NCBI RefSeq assembly: GCF_003097355.1
Contig: NZ_PYUI01000020.1
Location: 28,122 to 92,121 of the forward strand
Length of the DNA: 64,000 nt
Reading direction: 5' to 3'
From: Arthrobacter sp. H-02-3
GTDB lineage: Bacteria > Actinomycetota > Actinomycetes > Actinomycetales > Micrococcaceae
Position 1 is the first letter of the stretch. Each line of letters starts with the position of its first letter. The position numbers were made by a program, and so were the translations under genes. The notes below the pieces were generated by a model. That model made no database searches. It saw only the letters and a list, made by a program, of their open reading frames with translations, and was not told the origin of the DNA. This document shows, piece by piece, positions 1-8,459 of the stretch.

Positions 1-731
1 AGGATCCGGTCCGAGCGGTCCAGGGCCACGCCCAGGTCATGCGTGACGAGCAGGATTCCGATCCCCAACTGTTCCCGCAAGCCCTCCAGGTGGTCCAGGA
101 TGACGCGCTGAACGGTGACATCAAGGGCACTGGTGGGTTCATCCGCAACGATGATCTGCGGTTTTCCCGCCAGGGCGATGGCGATCAGGGCGCGCTGCTT
201 CATGCCGCCGCTGAGCTCGTGCGGGTATTGGTTGAAGACGCGCTCGGCATCCTTGAGGCCCGCCGTCCGCAGGCTCTCGAGTGCGGCCGCGCGGTGCCGG
301 TCCCGGGCGGTGGGTTCGGGTTCGTTGAAGCGGACCGCCTCCACCACTTGCTGGCCGATCCTCTTGACCGGGTTCAGGGACGTGTTGGGGTCCTGCGGGA
401 TGAAGCCGACGTAGTTGCCGCGCACCCGGGCCAGGCGCTTCTCCGGCCAGCCGGTGACGTCTACCCCTGAATACGCGATGGAGCCGGAGCGGGTGCGCGC
501 CGAGGGCGGCAGCAGACCGAGTGCGCCCTGGATGAGGGTGGTTTTGCCTGAGCCGGACTCGCCTACCAGCGTGACCACTTCGCCGGGATTGACCTCCACG
601 CTGACGCGTTCGACGGCGGGGGTCCAGGTCCGCCGCGGGCCGCGGTAATCGATGGACAGGTCAGTGATCCGCAGCAGCGGCTCGGCTTCGGCCTGGCCGT
701 GGACGGTCGATTCGGTGATGGTGGCGCTCAT
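1..731 (-). CDS. Dipeptide/oligopeptide-type ABC transporter ATP-binding protein (3' part outside the window)
   Basis: Energising ATPase of a peptide-type (Dpp/Opp) ABC importer on the inner face of the membrane. The start ATG at 731 overlaps the stop of the upstream permease gene in an ATGA junction. About 243 residues are visible. Walker A GESGSGKT is at about residues 57-64, the Q-loop region reads QDPNTSLNP, the signature LSGGMKQR is near 173, and Walker B ends in ADEPTSALD near 197. The rest of the nucleotide-binding domain, and possibly a second fused ATPase domain as in DppD-DppF fusions, lies beyond the left edge. It is the twelfth and last visible gene of the putative organosulfur operon. 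Substrate is unknown; peptide-type importers also carry other small solutes. Confidence 0.9.
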   Translation of the reverse strand, partial: MSATITESTVHGQAEAEPLLRITDLSIDYRGPRRTWTPAVERVSVEVNPGEVVTLVGESGSGKTTLIQGALGLLPPSARTRSGSIAYSGVDVTGWPEKRLARVRGNYVGFIPQDPNTSLNPVKRIGQQVVEAVRFNEPEPTARDRHRAAALESLRTAGLKDAERVFNQYPHELSGGMKQRALIAIALAGKPQIIVADEPTSALDVTVQRVILDHLEGLREQLGIGILLVTHDLGVALDRSDRI

Positions 732-1624
732 TGGCGCTGATCCTTCCTGAGGGAGGTACTGATCCGGTGGGTGGCGATCACCACGAGGGCTAGGGCGATG
801 CCTGGCAGGATGGAGATCCAGGGGTGCACGGCCAGGTAGTCGCGGCCTTCGGCCACCAGCAGCCCCCATTCGGGTTCGGGCGGCGGGGCGCCGTATCCGA
901 GGAAGCCGAGGGAGGCCACTGCGAGGATGGAGGTGCCCACCTCCAGGGCGGCCAGGGCGAGGACTGAGTTCAGGGCGTTGGGCACCACATGCCGGAGCAC
1001 CACGGCAAATCGCCCCACACCGAGCCCGTAGGCGGCACGGACGTAGTCGCGGGTCACCACGCTGATCACTTCCGAGCGCATCACGCGGGCGAAGGACGCG
1101 ATGGACGAGATACCCACTGCGATGGCGATGTTGCGGGTGGAGTAGCCGAGGACGGAGACGATGACCATAGCCAGCAGCAGGCTGGGGATGGAGAGGAAAA
1201 CATCGATCACGCGCATGAAGGCCGTATCCACCCAGCGGCCGAAGTAGCCCGCAGCGAGGCCGACGAGTGAGCCGATGCCGAAGGCGATGAGCACCGCCAC
1301 CAGGGTGGCCGTGAGGGTGGTGCCCGCGCCGTAGATGGACCGGGCCAGCAGGTCCCGGCCCAGCCGGTCCGTTCCGAACGGATGCTCTGGGCTGGGCGGG
1401 GCAAAACTCAGGGAGGAGTTCCCCTCGTAGGGGCTGTTGTTGGTGAACAGCCCTGGCGCGACGGCCCAGCCCAGGGCGACCAGGACCACGATCCAGGCCA
1501 GGACCAACACCGGCTGGCGTGTGAGGTCAGCCAGCCGGGAGCCAGTGGAGCGGGCCAGCGCGCCGGGGGTTGACACGTTGGCCACGGCGGCGGCGGTCTT
1601 GGGTCTGACGAGTTGGATGGTCAT
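728..1624 (-). CDS. Dipeptide-type ABC transporter permease (DppC-like)
   Basis: 298-residue inner-membrane permease. After a polar N-terminus comes one membrane segment (about 38-60), then the DppC hallmark HPFGTDRLGRDLLAR, then five further hydrophobic segments. The EAA-type loop that docks on the ATPase is visible as DYVRAAYGLGVGRF followed by HVVPNAL. Length is normal for DppC. It starts 7 bases after the DppB-like gene and overlaps the ATPase gene by 4 bases, so the three are translationally linked. It forms a heterodimeric channel with the product of the neighbouring permease gene. Confidence 0.92.
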   Translation of the reverse strand: MTIQLVRPKTAAAVANVSTPGALARSTGSRLADLTRQPVLVLAWIVVLVALGWAVAPGLFTNNSPYEGNSSLSFAPPSPEHPFGTDRLGRDLLARSIYGAGTTLTATLVAVLIAFGIGSLVGLAAGYFGRWVDTAFMRVIDVFLSIPSLLLAMVIVSVLGYSTRNIAIAVGISSIASFARVMRSEVISVVTRDYVRAAYGLGVGRFAVVLRHVVPNALNSVLALAALEVGTSILAVASLGFLGYGAPPPEPEWGLLVAEGRDYLAVHPWISILPGIALALVVIATHRISTSLRKDQRQ

Positions 1625-1631
1625 GGCTGCC

Positions 1632-2591
1632 TCACGCTGAACGGACGGGGTGGACGGTGAGGGTGGCCCTCAGCCGCGGGTCGAGCAGTGGGTAGATCAG
1701 GTCAACCACGAGGTTGATGAGCGCGAAGCTGGCCGCCACGAACACGATGATCCCCTGCACCAGGGGTACGTCCAGGGTGTTGATGGCCGACTGGGTGAGC
1801 CGACCAACCCCGGAGCGGGCGAAGACGGTTTCGGTGATCACGGCGCCGGCGATGAGGTTGCCGAAGGTGATCCCGGCGATGGTGAGGGCGGGAAGGCTTG
1901 CGTTGCGGAAGACGTCGCCGATGATGATCCCGCCCCGTGTGGCGCCTTTGGCGTAGCTGGTGGTGACATAGCCGGCCCGGAATTCCTCTGCAAAACTGCG
2001 GACCAGCAGCTGGGCGATGGGTCCCGAGACGGGGACGGCCAGGGTGATAACGGGGAGCACCAGGCTTTGCCAGCCCTGGTCACCGAACGCGGGGAACCAG
2101 CCAAGGGTGAAGGAGAACAGCTGCAGCAACAGGATGCCGAACATGAACACAGGGATGGAGACCGACGCCGACGGCAGCGACTCGACAAAGTTGCGGAGCC
2201 AGGGCCGGCGCGTCCCGGTAGCCAGCAGGGCGATCGCAAACCCGATCACCACGGCCAGGGCCAGGGAGCCGGCCGCTAGGACCAGCGTGTTCGGCAGGAC
2301 CTCCAGGAGGGACTCGGAGACCTTACGCCCGGACCCCACCGAGTTTCCGAAGTTCCCGCTGGCCGCCTGCGTGAGCCTATTGAGGTACTGGACGAACACC
2401 GGCTGGTTGAAGCCGTATTGGGCGGCCACCTGGTCGCGCACCTCCTGCGGAATGGTGTTCAGTTCCGCAGGGTCGAACAGCAGGTCCACCGGGTTGGCCG
2501 GGAACACGAACAGCAGGATGAAAGTGATGGTGAACGCGGCCCAGACCACGAACAGTGCACGGCCGACTTTGGACAGGACGTATCCGAGCAT
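1632..2591 (-). CDS. Dipeptide-type ABC transporter permease (DppB-like)
   Basis: 319-residue permease beginning MLGYVLSKVGRALFVVW, the usual DppB N-terminal membrane segment. The extracytoplasmic loop has the family's VDLLFDP and AAQYGFNQPVFVQYL elements. The EAA loop region is YVTTSYAKGATRGGIIIGDVF. Six membrane segments are visible. It begins 5 bases downstream of a flavin monooxygenase gene, which physically couples import to oxidation. Together with the DppC-like protein, the ATPase and the binding protein at the operon's 5' end it forms a complete importer. Confidence 0.92.
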   Translation of the reverse strand: MLGYVLSKVGRALFVVWAAFTITFILLFVFPANPVDLLFDPAELNTIPQEVRDQVAAQYGFNQPVFVQYLNRLTQAASGNFGNSVGSGRKVSESLLEVLPNTLVLAAGSLALAVVIGFAIALLATGTRRPWLRNFVESLPSASVSIPVFMFGILLLQLFSFTLGWFPAFGDQGWQSLVLPVITLAVPVSGPIAQLLVRSFAEEFRAGYVTTSYAKGATRGGIIIGDVFRNASLPALTIAGITFGNLIAGAVITETVFARSGVGRLTQSAINTLDVPLVQGIIVFVAASFALINLVVDLIYPLLDPRLRATLTVHPVRSA

Positions 2592-2596
2592 CGTGG

Positions 2597-3991
2597 TTAT
2601 CCCTCCTCTTCTTCAGCGGTTGGGTGGGCGGCAGCCCGCTGGTGGGCGGCAGCCCGCTGGTTGCCGGCGCGCTGGCGGTCAGCGCCGGGCACCAGCGGCG
2701 CGAGGCCGAGATTCTCCCGCAGTGTCGTGCCTGCATAGTCCTGCTGGAACAGGCCGCGTTCCTGCAGGAGGGGCACCACCTGGGCAGTGAAGCGTTCGAA
2801 GTCCACCGCGGTGTCGGCGGGCATGATGGTGAACCCGTCGGCTGCCCCGGCCCGGAACCAGTGCTCAAGGTCGTCAGCGATCTGTTCCGGGGTGCCGGCA
2901 AGGAGCCTGTGCCCGGCGCCGCCGGCTGAACGGGTGATCAGTTCCCTGACCGTGCGGGGACCGGCAGCGATGAGCGCGCGGGTGCTCCGGAAGAAACCGG
3001 CCGACGCCGGCGGGTGCGGTGCCGCGTCCAGGGATTCGATGGTGATCAGCGAGTCCGGGTCCAGACCGTCGGTGCCGAGGCCGAGCTGGATGGCCACCCC
3101 GGTAGCCGCGGCATGGACGTCTGTACTGTCCACGAGCTCGTCGATGCGGCGGCGCACGTCGTGGTCGCTGTCACCGACCAGCACAATCACGCCCAAGGAG
3201 GTGAGGATCTGACCGGGGTCCCGGCCAGCTTGGGCGGCACGGCGCTTGGTGTCAGCTCTGAAGGCCACCGCCTCGTCCAAGTCCTGTCCGGCAGTGAACA
3301 CCACATCCGCCCAGTTCGCGGCGAGCTCCAGCCCGCCGGGTGATCCCCCTGCCTGTACCAGCACCGGACGGCGCTGCGGTGACGGCGGGACCGAGAGGGC
3401 ACCGCTGACGCGGAAGAACTCCCCCACGTGCTCCAGTCGCCCGATCCGGGCGGGGTCCGCGAAGCGTCCACTGGCGGGGTCGCCGACGATGGCTCCGTCA
3501 TCCCAGCCGTCCCAGAGGGAAAGGACGACGCCGGCGAACTCGTCCGCGCGGCGGTAGCGGTCTGCCTTCTCCGGCGCCGTCCCGTAACCAAAGGCGGCAG
3601 CGGCCTGGGGGGCGAAAGTGGTCACGATATTGAAGGCCGCGCGTCCGCCGGTGACGTGGTCCAGGGCCAGGTAGCGCCGGGCGAGGTTGTAGGGGCTGTT
3701 GTATGTGCTGCTGCTGGTCGCGATGGCGCCCAGGTGCTTTGTTCCTGCGAGCACATCCGCAAACAGGATGGTGGGTTCAAGTCCGGATTCCGGATGCTCG
3801 GCGATCGCGGTGCCAAGTCCTGGAGAGTCGCCCAGGAAGATTGCGTGGATTTTTGCCCCCTCGGCGATGCGGGCCAGTTCGCGGTACCGGCCGACGTCTA
3901 CCCAGGCCAGCGGGTCCCGGCCGGGCAGGCGCCAGGCGCCCCGGAAGTGGCCGGGCGTCATCAGGGAAAGGTTGAGGTGGAAGGTATTCAT
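2597..3991 (-). CDS. LLM-class flavin-dependent monooxygenase, NtaA/SnaA/DszA type
   Basis: 464-residue FMNH2-dependent monooxygenase of the bacterial luciferase superfamily. The N-terminus MNTFHLNLSLMTPGHFRGAWR and the segment ATSSSTYNSPYNLARRYLAL followed by DHVTGGRAAFNIVTT are typical of the nitrilotriacetate/dibenzothiophene-sulfone monooxygenase branch. Such enzymes use reduced FMN from a separate reductase to open C-N or C-S bonds. The ATG overlaps the preceding stop (ATGA). The C-terminus ends in a low-complexity tail with an AAAHQRAAAH duplication made by an 18-bp tandem repeat, then four glutamates. Substrate cannot be fixed from sequence; operon context suggests a sulfur compound. 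Confidence 0.88.
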   Translation of the reverse strand: MNTFHLNLSLMTPGHFRGAWRLPGRDPLAWVDVGRYRELARIAEGAKIHAIFLGDSPGLGTAIAEHPESGLEPTILFADVLAGTKHLGAIATSSSTYNSPYNLARRYLALDHVTGGRAAFNIVTTFAPQAAAAFGYGTAPEKADRYRRADEFAGVVLSLWDGWDDGAIVGDPASGRFADPARIGRLEHVGEFFRVSGALSVPPSPQRRPVLVQAGGSPGGLELAANWADVVFTAGQDLDEAVAFRADTKRRAAQAGRDPGQILTSLGVIVLVGDSDHDVRRRIDELVDSTDVHAAATGVAIQLGLGTDGLDPDSLITIESLDAAPHPPASAGFFRSTRALIAAGPRTVRELITRSAGGAGHRLLAGTPEQIADDLEHWFRAGAADGFTIMPADTAVDFERFTAQVVPLLQERGLFQQDYAGTTLRENLGLAPLVPGADRQRAGNQRAAAHQRAAAHPTAEEEEG

Positions 3992-5079
3992 CGGGTAGCC
4001 GCCCTCGCGTGCTCCAGGACCGGCGCCTGAGACTCACCGGCCGGCCGCCAGCCGAGGCGCGGTGCCACGTCGGTTGCTGTCGCCTCGAGTAGGCGCCGGT
4101 GCTCATAAAGTGACGGAACGGCCGGCGGGAAACTGACAAGAAGCTCGGTTGCTCCCGCAACGCCCGCGTCTGCTGCCAGTCCGTCGGCGATCTCGCTGGC
4201 CGGACCGAAGCGGGTGTGGTCCCGGACGAGGTACTCCTCCGGCGTGACGTCGTTGACGTCGGCCCTTCCCAGGGCCCCGAACCAGCTCTGCCAGCGGCGG
4301 GCGCCGTCCACCAGCTGGGACAGTGCCTGCTCTCGGCTCTGGTCCGGGTAGACGGCGCGTGAGACGAGCACCCGCGGTTCAACCCCGGGCGGCATGGCCG
4401 ACCGGTAGGCGTGCACCAGAACAGCCTGGGCCTCGGCGCTCTGCTGTCGGTTCCAGTCCGTGGCCCGCGAGAGCTGCAGCCCGTCACCGGCCGCGCCGGC
4501 GGCCCGCACCTGGGTAAGGGCATACTCCGACGCGCTTGAGGTGGCCTGCCAGATCCTCCCGCGAAGCTCGGCTCCGGGCGGGTGCAGCACCTCCCCCAGG
4601 CTGTTGACTGCTTGGCCTTCGAGGACATCATGGAGGCGGTTGACGCTCTGTTCCCAAGCCTCGTGACGGCTCTCAAGGTTCCGGCCGAATGCCTCCCACG
4701 CGCCCGGAAATGGACCGGCACCGATGCCCAGTTCCAGCCGTCCGCCGGAAAGGACGTCGAGGGTGGCGGCGTCCTCGGCCACCTTGAGGGGATCCTCCAG
4801 GGGCAGCACCAGCACCCCGGTGCCCAGGCGGATGCGGCTGGTGTGCTGGGCGATGGCGGACAGGAGCAGCAAGGGGGACGCTACGTGCTCGTTGCCCTGG
4901 CGGAAATGGCGCTGAATGACCCAACCGGAGTCGTACCCCAGCTCCTCCGCCCACACGAACAGCTCAATGGCCTGCCGGTAGGATTCGGCCGGGCTGAGGT
5001 CGCTGTCCAGGTGGAGCAGGAACCCCAGCTTCTTTCCGGCAAGGACACCTGGCGTTGTGCCATCACCCAGCGCGCTCAT
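3988..5079 (-). CDS. LLM-class flavin-dependent oxidoreductase (LuxA-like)
   Basis: 363-residue luciferase-family protein. The frame is open further upstream, but the ATG at 5079 overlaps the previous gene's stop (ATGA) and begins MSALGDGTTPGVLAGKKLGF, followed by normal family sequence, so I chose it. Recognisable elements are FVWAEELGYDSGWVIQRHF, SRIRLGTGVLVLPLEDPLKVAED and LSGGRLELGIGAG (the FMN-barrel GGR motif). It is shorter than its NtaA-type operon neighbours and belongs to a different branch. Presumed partner is a flavin reductase such as the one at 15809-16324. Confidence 0.87.
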   Translation of the reverse strand: MSALGDGTTPGVLAGKKLGFLLHLDSDLSPAESYRQAIELFVWAEELGYDSGWVIQRHFRQGNEHVASPLLLLSAIAQHTSRIRLGTGVLVLPLEDPLKVAEDAATLDVLSGGRLELGIGAGPFPGAWEAFGRNLESRHEAWEQSVNRLHDVLEGQAVNSLGEVLHPPGAELRGRIWQATSSASEYALTQVRAAGAAGDGLQLSRATDWNRQQSAEAQAVLVHAYRSAMPPGVEPRVLVSRAVYPDQSREQALSQLVDGARRWQSWFGALGRADVNDVTPEEYLVRDHTRFGPASEIADGLAADAGVAGATELLVSFPPAVPSLYEHRRLLEATATDVAPRLGWRPAGESQAPVLEHARAATR

Positions 5080-6092
5080 TTGGTGCGCAGCCCGGTGCCG
5101 TGCACGCCGTGCGCGTCGATAATCTCCAGCTCCTCGTCGGTCAGCGCCGCAAAACCGGGAGCCTGGAGGTTGTGGTGCAGCTGCTCCACCGAACTGGCGC
5201 CGATGAGCGCGGTTGTGACCTCCGGGCGGCGCAGCACCCACTGCAGGGCCAGCTGCGCCAGGGACTGGCCACGTTCGCGCGCAAGATCGTTGAGGGCGCT
5301 GACCCGGGACCGGTATTCATCGGTGATGTCGTCCACGGACAGGAAATCGCTGTTCTCGGCGCGGGCACCCGCCGGCACGCCGCCGTCTAGGTACTTGTCC
5401 GTCAGCAAACCCTGCGCAAGCGGCGAGTAAGTGATGAGTCCGACGCCATCCGCAGCGGACTGCCCCAGGATGTCCTCAATCTCCAGGCGGCGGTCGAAGA
5501 TGGAGTAGCGGGGCTGGTGCAGGACCAGCGGCACTCCGGCGTCCTTGAGCAGGACGGCTGCCTCGTGGGCCCGCTCCCTCGAGTAGTTGGAGATGCCCAC
5601 ATACAGCGCCTTTCCGGAGTGGACTGCACTGACCAGGGCGCCCACGGTTTCTTCGAGGGGCACGGCGAGGTCCGGGCTGTGCGAGTAGAACACGTCCACG
5701 TAGTCGACGCCGAGGTCCTTGAGGCTGTGGTCGAGGCTCTGCAGCAGGTTCTTGCGCGATCCGCCGCGATGGTACGGGCTGGCGCTGATGGGGTTGCCTG
5801 CCTTGGTGGAAACGACGATTTCCTCGCGCCAGGCACCGAGGTCCTCGCGTAGGAGGCGGCCGAAGGTTTTCTCCGCGGCGCGGGACGGCGGGCCGTAGCG
5901 ATTGGCGATGTCGAAGTGAGTGATGCCGGCGTCGAAGGCTGCCAGCAGGATTTCACGCTGGGTCTCGTAGGGTGTGCGGTCGCCGAATTTCTGCCACAGG
6001 CCGAAGGAGAATTCGGGCAGGGTGAGGCCGCTGGTGCCGGCGCGGCGCCAGTTCAGGTTGCCGTGGCGGGTTTCGGAGGGCTGGTACGTCAT
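5076..6092 (-). CDS. Aldo/keto reductase, YghZ/MgrA-like (AKR14 type)
   Basis: 338-residue NADPH-dependent reductase with an (alpha/beta)8 barrel. I chose the ATG at 6092 (MTYQPSETRHGN), with GAAAGG a suitable distance upstream, rather than an in-frame ATG 39 bases earlier. The catalytic set is visible: DIANRYG (Asp/Tyr), VSTKAG (Lys) and YSHSPD (His). GGSRKNLLQSLDHSLK and YVDVFYSH match the YghZ branch, which reduces small aldehydes. In this operon it would suit detoxifying carbonyl products left after C-S cleavage; that role is inference. Confidence 0.88.
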   Translation of the reverse strand: MTYQPSETRHGNLNWRRAGTSGLTLPEFSFGLWQKFGDRTPYETQREILLAAFDAGITHFDIANRYGPPSRAAEKTFGRLLREDLGAWREEIVVSTKAGNPISASPYHRGGSRKNLLQSLDHSLKDLGVDYVDVFYSHSPDLAVPLEETVGALVSAVHSGKALYVGISNYSRERAHEAAVLLKDAGVPLVLHQPRYSIFDRRLEIEDILGQSAADGVGLITYSPLAQGLLTDKYLDGGVPAGARAENSDFLSVDDITDEYRSRVSALNDLARERGQSLAQLALQWVLRRPEVTTALIGASSVEQLHHNLQAPGFAALTDEELEIIDAHGVHGTGLRTK

Positions 6093-6151
6093 GGGAGGTG
6101 CCTTTCTGGGATCTAGGAAATTGAAGGCCAATGGCGACAGTTCGGCCGGCG

Positions 6152-7201
6152 TTACCGGCTGCGGCGCAGGGCAGCGGGAGTCAGTTCGCGGGGGGTCCGG
6201 CCGTTGTCGCGCTCCAGGAACGTGGTTCCGGGAGCCACGGCACGGTCGATCTGGTCCAAGACCGCATCGCTGAGGATGGTCGCCGCGGACTTGAGGTAGG
6301 CGTCCAGGTGCTCGCGGGTGCGTGGGCCAATGATCACCGATGCGATGCCCGGGTGGTTAAGGGCGAAGGCCAGTGCGAGGTCCGGGACACTGATCCCGGC
6401 GGCGTCCGCAATCTGTCCCAGCTGCTCTGCAGCTGCGAACTTCAGGGCGTTCTCGGGCGCGCCGACGTCGAACCGGCCTTCCCAGACGCGGGCGGCCCGC
6501 ACGGAGCCGGGCTGCGGATGGCCGGCCCGGTAGGCGCCGTTCAACCAGCCGGCCGCGAGGGGCCCGTAGCTCAAGACGCCCAGCCCGTACTTGCGGGCCA
6601 CCGGCAGCGTGGTGCGTTCCACTAGCCGAATCAGCGCCGAGTACGGAACCTGTTCGGTCAGCGGCGGGGTGAGGTTGTGCCGTTGTGCGAGCAGTTGTGC
6701 CTCTACCACTTGGTCCGCGCTGAAGGTACTGGTGCCGTAGTAGCGGATTTTGCCCTGTCGGACGAGGTCGTCCAGGGCTGTGATGGTTTCGAGGAGGTCC
6801 GTGTGCGGATCGGGCCGGTGCGCCTGATAGAGGTCGATGTAGTCGGTGCCCAAGCGCCGCAGGCTGCCTTCAACGGCTTCAAAGATCCAGCGCCGCGAGT
6901 TGCCGGCGTGCAGCGGGTTCTCGCCGATCTGGCCGTGGAACTTGGTGGCTAGCACAATGTCGCTGCGCCGGCCGGCGATGGCCTCACCTACGATCTCCTC
7001 GCTGCGTCCCTGGTTGTAGGCGTCAGCAGTGTCGATCGTGTTGATGCCCGCGTCCAGGGCTGCGCGGATGATTTCCAGTGACTCGGGGCGTTCGGTGGGG
7101 CCGCCGAAGTTCATGGTGCCCAGCGTGAGCCGGCTTACCAGGACGCCGCTGCGGCCAAGGTAGCCGTAATCGGCCGTCCGCGGTGTGGATGCTTCAGTCA
7201 T
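6152..7201 (-). CDS. Aldo/keto reductase
   Basis: 349-residue aldo/keto reductase of the general YajO/YhdN-like group. Signature elements are NTIDTADAYNQG with catalytic Asp and Tyr, LATKFHG with Lys, DYIDLYQAHRPD with His, and the cofactor-binding GPRTREHLDAYLKS near the C-terminus. It is a second, only distantly similar reductase in the same operon, separated by 59 bases from the next gene and 43 from the previous. Two reductases suggest that more than one carbonyl product is formed. The substrate is not predictable. Confidence 0.88.
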   Translation of the reverse strand: MTEASTPRTADYGYLGRSGVLVSRLTLGTMNFGGPTERPESLEIIRAALDAGINTIDTADAYNQGRSEEIVGEAIAGRRSDIVLATKFHGQIGENPLHAGNSRRWIFEAVEGSLRRLGTDYIDLYQAHRPDPHTDLLETITALDDLVRQGKIRYYGTSTFSADQVVEAQLLAQRHNLTPPLTEQVPYSALIRLVERTTLPVARKYGLGVLSYGPLAAGWLNGAYRAGHPQPGSVRAARVWEGRFDVGAPENALKFAAAEQLGQIADAAGISVPDLALAFALNHPGIASVIIGPRTREHLDAYLKSAATILSDAVLDQIDRAVAPGTTFLERDNGRTPRELTPAALRRSR

Positions 7202-7244
7202 TTGTTCTCCTCAGGTTTTTGGTGGCTGCGGCAGGCAACCGGGT

Positions 7245-8459
7245 TCAGAACAGGCCGTTCGCGGGCGGCGGCTCGTCGGCGACCAGCCAGCCGCCCACGG
7301 CGGCTGATTTCCAGCCGCGCGGGTTGTGGTTGGCCACAGTCCGGGCGTTGCGCCAGTGCCTGTCAAGGTTGTATTTGCGGCGCGTGAGTGTTCCGCCGCC
7401 GACGTCGAACAGCAGTTCGCCAGCCGCGAGGGCCTGCTCGCCGGCGCCCACGTAGGCTTCCGCGACGGCGATGGTGGCCCGCACCCCGAGCGGTTCCCCC
7501 GGCTCGGCCCAGTAAGCGTCTAGCTGCTCGGCGGCGCTGGCCACCTGTGCCCGTGCGGTGAACGCAGCGGTGGCAATCCGGCCCACCGCGAGGCGGACGT
7601 AGGGATCCTCGGCGCTGCGGGCAGCGGTGGAATGCTTGATCGGGCGTGTGACCGCGCGGACCAGGCGGACGGCGTCGTGCTGTGCAGCCTCGGCGATCCC
7701 CGCGAGGGCGGCGGCCAGGATGAGGTGGGCCAGCGAGCCGTGCGGATGCTGGGTCTGTGCGGTCGACGCATCCACCTCATCGGGGTCCACCAGGACGCCG
7801 TCCAGACGGGTTGTGCCGCTGGCGGTGAGTCGCTGCCCGACGGCGTCGAAATCGTCGATCAGGTCCACTCCTGCGCCGTCCGTGGGCACCGTGAAGGTGA
7901 CCACCCCGCCGTCGTCGTCCACAGCGTTGCCGGAGAACCAGCGGGCGTGCAGGCCACCGGTGCTGTAGAACTTTTCGCCGGTGACCCGGAGGCCGGAGCT
8001 GTCGCGGGTGAGTCGGGTGGAGATCTGTCCGGGCTTCCCCGCGGCTTCGTTGCGGGTGCCTGCGAACAGGTCTCCGGCGAGGACCCGGGCCAGCGTGCGC
8101 TCCCGTTTTGCGCCGGTCAGCGTGCCGGTGGCCAGACCGTCGGCGACAAGGAAGCCGGGGCGCAGTGCCTGGGCCACGTTGGAATCCGCGGCGGCGATAT
8201 CCACCACGAGCTCAGTGAGTTCGCGGACGGTTGCTCCCGCTCCGCCGTCCTCGCGCGGGACGCGGTAGCGTAGGATGCCGGCCTCAGCGAGGCTGCGGAT
8301 TTCCGCGAACGGATGCGTCCGTTCCGCGTCGCGCTGGGCAGAAGTGTCGCGCAACCTGTCAAGGATCGGCACGATGGCAGCCCGGATCGACGCGGTGGAC
8401 ACAGGTCGAGCCGCCGGCACCGGCTCCTGGCCCGGCGTCGTCCGCTCAGCCACGCTCAT
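7245..8459 (-). CDS. Acyl-CoA dehydrogenase-like flavin monooxygenase (SfnB/DszC type)
   Basis: 404-residue protein with the acyl-CoA dehydrogenase fold: N-terminal helical domain (RYRVPREDGGAGATVREL), middle beta domain (GEKFYSTGGLHARWF) and C-terminal helical bundle. SfnB- and DszC-type members are not dehydrogenases but FMNH2-dependent oxygenases or partners in sulfone and sulfide oxidation, and they typically occur with LLM monooxygenases. The ending VGGGTLTRRKYNLDRHWRNA fits that branch. Its start overlaps the MetY stop by 4 bases. The assignment to S-oxidation is from family plus context. Confidence 0.84.
   Translation of the reverse strand: MSVAERTTPGQEPVPAARPVSTASIRAAIVPILDRLRDTSAQRDAERTHPFAEIRSLAEAGILRYRVPREDGGAGATVRELTELVVDIAAADSNVAQALRPGFLVADGLATGTLTGAKRERTLARVLAGDLFAGTRNEAAGKPGQISTRLTRDSSGLRVTGEKFYSTGGLHARWFSGNAVDDDGGVVTFTVPTDGAGVDLIDDFDAVGQRLTASGTTRLDGVLVDPDEVDASTAQTQHPHGSLAHLILAAALAGIAEAAQHDAVRLVRAVTRPIKHSTAARSAEDPYVRLAVGRIATAAFTARAQVASAAEQLDAYWAEPGEPLGVRATIAVAEAYVGAGEQALAAGELLFDVGGGTLTRRKYNLDRHWRNARTVANHNPRGWKSAAVGGWLVADEPPPANGLF

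Noticed and set aside
1650..2279. 209-codon plus-strand frame
   Set aside because: Antisense of the DppB-like permease; Gly/Asp/Glu-rich composition is typical of a shadow of a membrane protein gene.
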